A program made the translations under genes and the position numbers. From positions 1 to 6,879 of the forward strand of contig JAUYPK010000002.1 in assembly GCA_030697615.1 (NCBI GenBank): a stretch of DNA of 6,879 nt, in the 5' to 3' direction. Positions 5,228-6,879 of this stretch are shown here, in pieces. Position 1 is the stretch's first letter. Each line of letters opens with the position of its first letter. The stretch comes from Microcaldota archaeon (GTDB lineage: Archaea > Micrarchaeota > Micrarchaeia > Norongarragalinales > UBA8480). The notes beneath the pieces were generated by a model. It saw only the letters and a program-made list of their open reading frames with translations. It was not told the origin of the DNA and did not search any database.

Positions 5228-5737
5228 TTATCTTAAACGCTTATAGTAATAGTGCTCTCCATTAAGAGCAGCTAAATGTGTAAAACCTTCTTTTTCAAAC
5301 TGTGCTTTTCTAGCAACATGGTGCTCGCTGCTTTCATTAGTCCCACCATACGCTACCTTACAGCCAAGCTGACGTGCATGTTCAATTCTCCTTGCGGTTA
5401 ACCGTTTAGCGATTCCACGCCGTCGAAAATCCGGGTGAACCGCTAAATTTGAAAGAAAATAATTCCCAGCACCAATGTGCCGTTGTATTTCTTCAACGTG
5501 GCTAACTTGCAATGGCGTGTTAAAGCCGCCGTTTGCAACTCCCACTATTTTTCCTCCGCTTCGTGCAATGAAAACGTGAACTCTATTTTGTCTGGTTAAA
5601 TCAATATCTTGAATCATTCGAGTTAAGGTAGCTTGCCCGTGGTACTGTTTTCTAAATGTACGTAAAAGAAGCTGCGCTGTTTCCCTTACGTCAAAAGGAT
5701 TATCGCGGTTTAACTCTTCAATTACAACTTCAGCCAC
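5228..5737 (-). CDS. GNAT-family N-acetyltransferase (distal copy of tandem pair)
   Basis: The 169-residue protein has the GNAT order. There is a helical N-terminal part, a strand VHVFIARSGGKIVGVANGGF (53-72), the acetyl-CoA motif A LAVHPDFRRRGIAKRL (98-113) with the R-x-x-G-x-A pyrophosphate loop, then a helix and the final beta region FEKEGFTHL...YYYKRL. It transfers an acetyl group from acetyl-CoA to an amine; the acceptor is not evident. The proposed start is GTG at 5737, whose GTGGCTGA overlaps the TGA of the upstream acetyltransferase by 8 nt in another frame. An upstream in-frame start at 5827 would run for 98 nt through the conserved C-terminus of that gene and is unlikely. GGGTTGG about 9 nt before the GTG may serve as a weak ribosome binding site. 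The protein resembles its neighbour, suggesting tandem duplication. Confidence 0.87.
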   Translation of the reverse strand: MAEVVIEELNRDNPFDVRETAQLLLRTFRKQYHGQATLTRMIQDIDLTRQNRVHVFIARSGGKIVGVANGGFNTPLQVSHVEEIQRHIGAGNYFLSNLAVHPDFRRRGIAKRLTARRIEHARQLGCKVAYGGTNESSEHHVARKAQFEKEGFTHLAALNGEHYYYKRLR

Positions 5738-6245
5738 GTTTTTGTTCCAACCCTTTTTTGTAATAAACGCGGTTTGCAGCTTCGTCTGCGTGGAAGCGGC
5801 GAAACCCTTGTTTTGTAAATAGCCCAATTACGCGCCTGCTTTTTGGATGCGTTTCGCTAAAAATTGCAGTGCATTTTTCTCCGCGTGCGTTTTCTTCATG
5901 TGCTAAGTGTAATGCCAATGCAATTCCTTTTCTAAGTTTACGATGGTCAACTGCAGTCACATCAAGGTAGTAGTGTTTTCCTTCGCCTAATTTTGCCAAT
6001 ACTTTGCTTGGAGTTATGGTGGAGTGGTTTATTTGTCCAGCTGAAACGCCAACTATGTTGCCTCGTTGTTTTGCAACGTATACTTTTGTACCTGGCGAGC
6101 GCCAAGATTCCACAACATGTGACCAACCTAACGGTGCTTGCCGCATGTTCCAAGGTGGCTTGGCAAAACCCCTAGATAAAATTTCCTGCACCCTAGCCAC
6201 ATCAGCTTCACTTCTGAAATTAAGCTCTTCAACATTAACGCGCAT
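5730..6245 (-). CDS. GNAT-family N-acetyltransferase (proximal copy of tandem pair)
   Basis: The 171-residue protein starts with ATG and has the GNAT pattern. The central strands KVYVAKQRGNIVGVSAGQI (54-72) lead to the motif A region YLDVTAVDHRKLRKGIALAL (93-112), where R102-x-x-x-K-G-I-A forms the acetyl-CoA pyrophosphate loop. It ends with a helix and FTKQGFRRF...RVYYKKGL. An aromatic, Trp-rich segment (GFAKPPWNMRQAPLGW at 26-41) lies where GNATs usually place acceptor-binding loops, so it may shape substrate choice. The acceptor is unknown. No clear Shine-Dalgarno precedes the start; a TATA-like box about 33 nt upstream fits a nearly leaderless transcript. The downstream acetyltransferase overlaps by 8 nt and is probably translated from the same mRNA. 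Confidence 0.87.
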   Translation of the reverse strand: MRVNVEELNFRSEADVARVQEILSRGFAKPPWNMRQAPLGWSHVVESWRSPGTKVYVAKQRGNIVGVSAGQINHSTITPSKVLAKLGEGKHYYLDVTAVDHRKLRKGIALALHLAHEENARGEKCTAIFSETHPKSRRVIGLFTKQGFRRFHADEAANRVYYKKGLEQKRG

Positions 6246-6273
6246 GATTCTATCGCTAAACTCAGGAAGGCGA

Positions 6274-6283
6274 ATTTTTTAAA
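6274..6283 (-). promoter_or_regulatory. TATA-box-like TTTAAAAAAT upstream of the acetyltransferase pair
   Basis: On the minus strand TTTAAAAAAT is centred about 33 nt before the ATG at 6245 and spans the stop codon of the upstream hydrolase gene. The usual archaeal TATA-to-start distance would place transcription initiation a few bases before the ATG. That fits the missing ribosome binding site. Read-through from the hydrolase gene is also possible. Confidence 0.4.
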
Positions 6284-6879
6284 GCCCTAGGAGTTCAGCT
6301 GGATTTTTGACAATCATTTGCCTTATTTCTTCAACGGTAAATACTTCTTTTGTTAGCTTTTCGCAGAAGTCAAGCATAAGAATTGAAGGTGCTGCGCTGA
6401 AAGCTTGTCCTCCATCGGTTGATAAAATTACCTTGTCGCAGCCGACTTTTCTAATTTGTTCTACAATTTTTGATAGTGGAATATTATCAATTGCGTTCAT
6501 TGACCTAGGCACTTCTACAAATGCGCCTTTATCCGCTAGCTTTTTTTGTACTTCTATTGGCATATCTATGCGCTGGTAAATTGGATGAGTTAGAACAACG
6601 GGAAGTTTCATTTTTAGTGATTCAAGCGCTAGCCATTCTGCTTCTTGCCACGATAAGTGGCCAGTAGCTACTATTCCATTATGTTTTTTAATAGCTTTTA
6701 GTACGGATATTGCGGTTTGCTTCTCTTCTTTACTTGATACGCCTAGTCCTTTAATTTCACTAGATTTTCTTGCAGTAAACTTATTTCCTATCCATTCTGG
6801 TGGTACTTCCCATTTGCTCTTTGACAAGAAATTTCGCGCGTGTATTGTGGGGAACCAAACTACAAATGGAGTCTCATGT
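6279..6879 (-). CDS. DUF6282-like TIM-barrel metal-dependent hydrolase, C-terminal part, 5' truncated by window
   Basis: The frame is open to the right edge, so the N-terminus is missing. About 199 residues are visible. A TTG at 6827 could be read as a start. However, the 17 codons beyond it continue sensibly (VVWFPTIHARNF) and look like the family's internal strand, so this is a truncated gene. Signatures of amidohydrolase/PHP-like barrels are the strand-loop IVATGHLS (His codon at 6657-6659), VVLTHPIYQ with a second histidine, ILSTDGGQ with the late aspartate, and the C-terminal NPAELLGL common to this class. Order and motifs match what I recall of DUF6282 proteins. The histidines and aspartate would bind metal; the substrate is unknown. 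It lies 33 nt upstream of the acetyltransferase pair on the same strand, so the three may form an operon. Confidence 0.82.
   Translation of the reverse strand, partial: HETPFVVWFPTIHARNFLSKSKWEVPPEWIGNKFTARKSSEIKGLGVSSKEEKQTAISVLKAIKKHNGIVATGHLSWQEAEWLALESLKMKLPVVLTHPIYQRIDMPIEVQKKLADKGAFVEVPRSMNAIDNIPLSKIVEQIRKVGCDKVILSTDGGQAFSAAPSILMLDFCEKLTKEVFTVEEIRQMIVKNPAELLGL

Noticed and set aside
5700..5760. The two acetyltransferases as one gene broken by a frameshift
   Set aside because: Each frame contains its own complete GNAT domain with its own acetyl-CoA motif, and the overlap has a plausible stop/start arrangement.
5738..5827. N-terminal extension of the second acetyltransferase to a start at 5827
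   Set aside because: It would overlap the conserved GNAT C-terminus of the upstream gene by 98 nt. The extra residues match no GNAT element, and GTG 5737 gives a normal domain.

Overview
The window looks like a compact archaeal chromosome segment of moderate to low GC. Kae1 and Bud32 occur together as separate genes, translation signals are of the GGTGA/GGAG type, spacers are tiny, and one spacer has a TATA-like box close to a start codon. A small-genome lineage such as DPANN is my guess, not something the sequence proves. Nine protein genes are visible; the first and last run off the edges. I see no rRNA, tRNA, CRISPR array or insertion sequence.

Left edge (1-340): the C-terminal part of a CPBP/CAAX-type membrane protease, then a short spacer with a perfect 7-bp inverted repeat and a T-rich tract. 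Centre, plus strand (341-5225): a t6A-related block. The order is kae1; a canonical YrdC-domain threonylcarbamoyl-AMP synthase; an unrecognised histidine-rich protein; a second YrdC-domain protein lacking most active-site residues; bud32; and a ten-helix EamA transporter. The first three genes are tightly coupled (9-nt gap, then 8-nt overlap). A 151-nt spacer with a T-rich tract and a perfect 10-bp palindrome precedes the second YrdC gene. bud32 and eamA overlap by 14 nt. Right, minus strand (5228-6879): a DUF6282-like TIM-barrel hydrolase running off the right edge, followed by two tandem GNAT acetyltransferases that overlap by 8 nt and converge on eamA with 2 nt between stop codons.

In the expected pathway, the YrdC enzyme makes threonylcarbamoyl-AMP from threonine, bicarbonate and ATP. 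The KEOPS complex (Kae1 catalytic subunit, Bud32 ATPase/kinase, plus Pcc1 and Cgi121, which are not in this window) transfers the group to A37 of ANN-decoding tRNAs. Three things are unusual. The Kae1 keeps its metal ligands but has lost the PGGPxxE segment of the nucleotide pocket. The second YrdC protein lacks the KxR and STSAN signatures. A histidine-rich protein, possibly HopA1-like, sits between the two YrdC genes. This may be a modified or regulated t6A module and is the most interesting part of the window.
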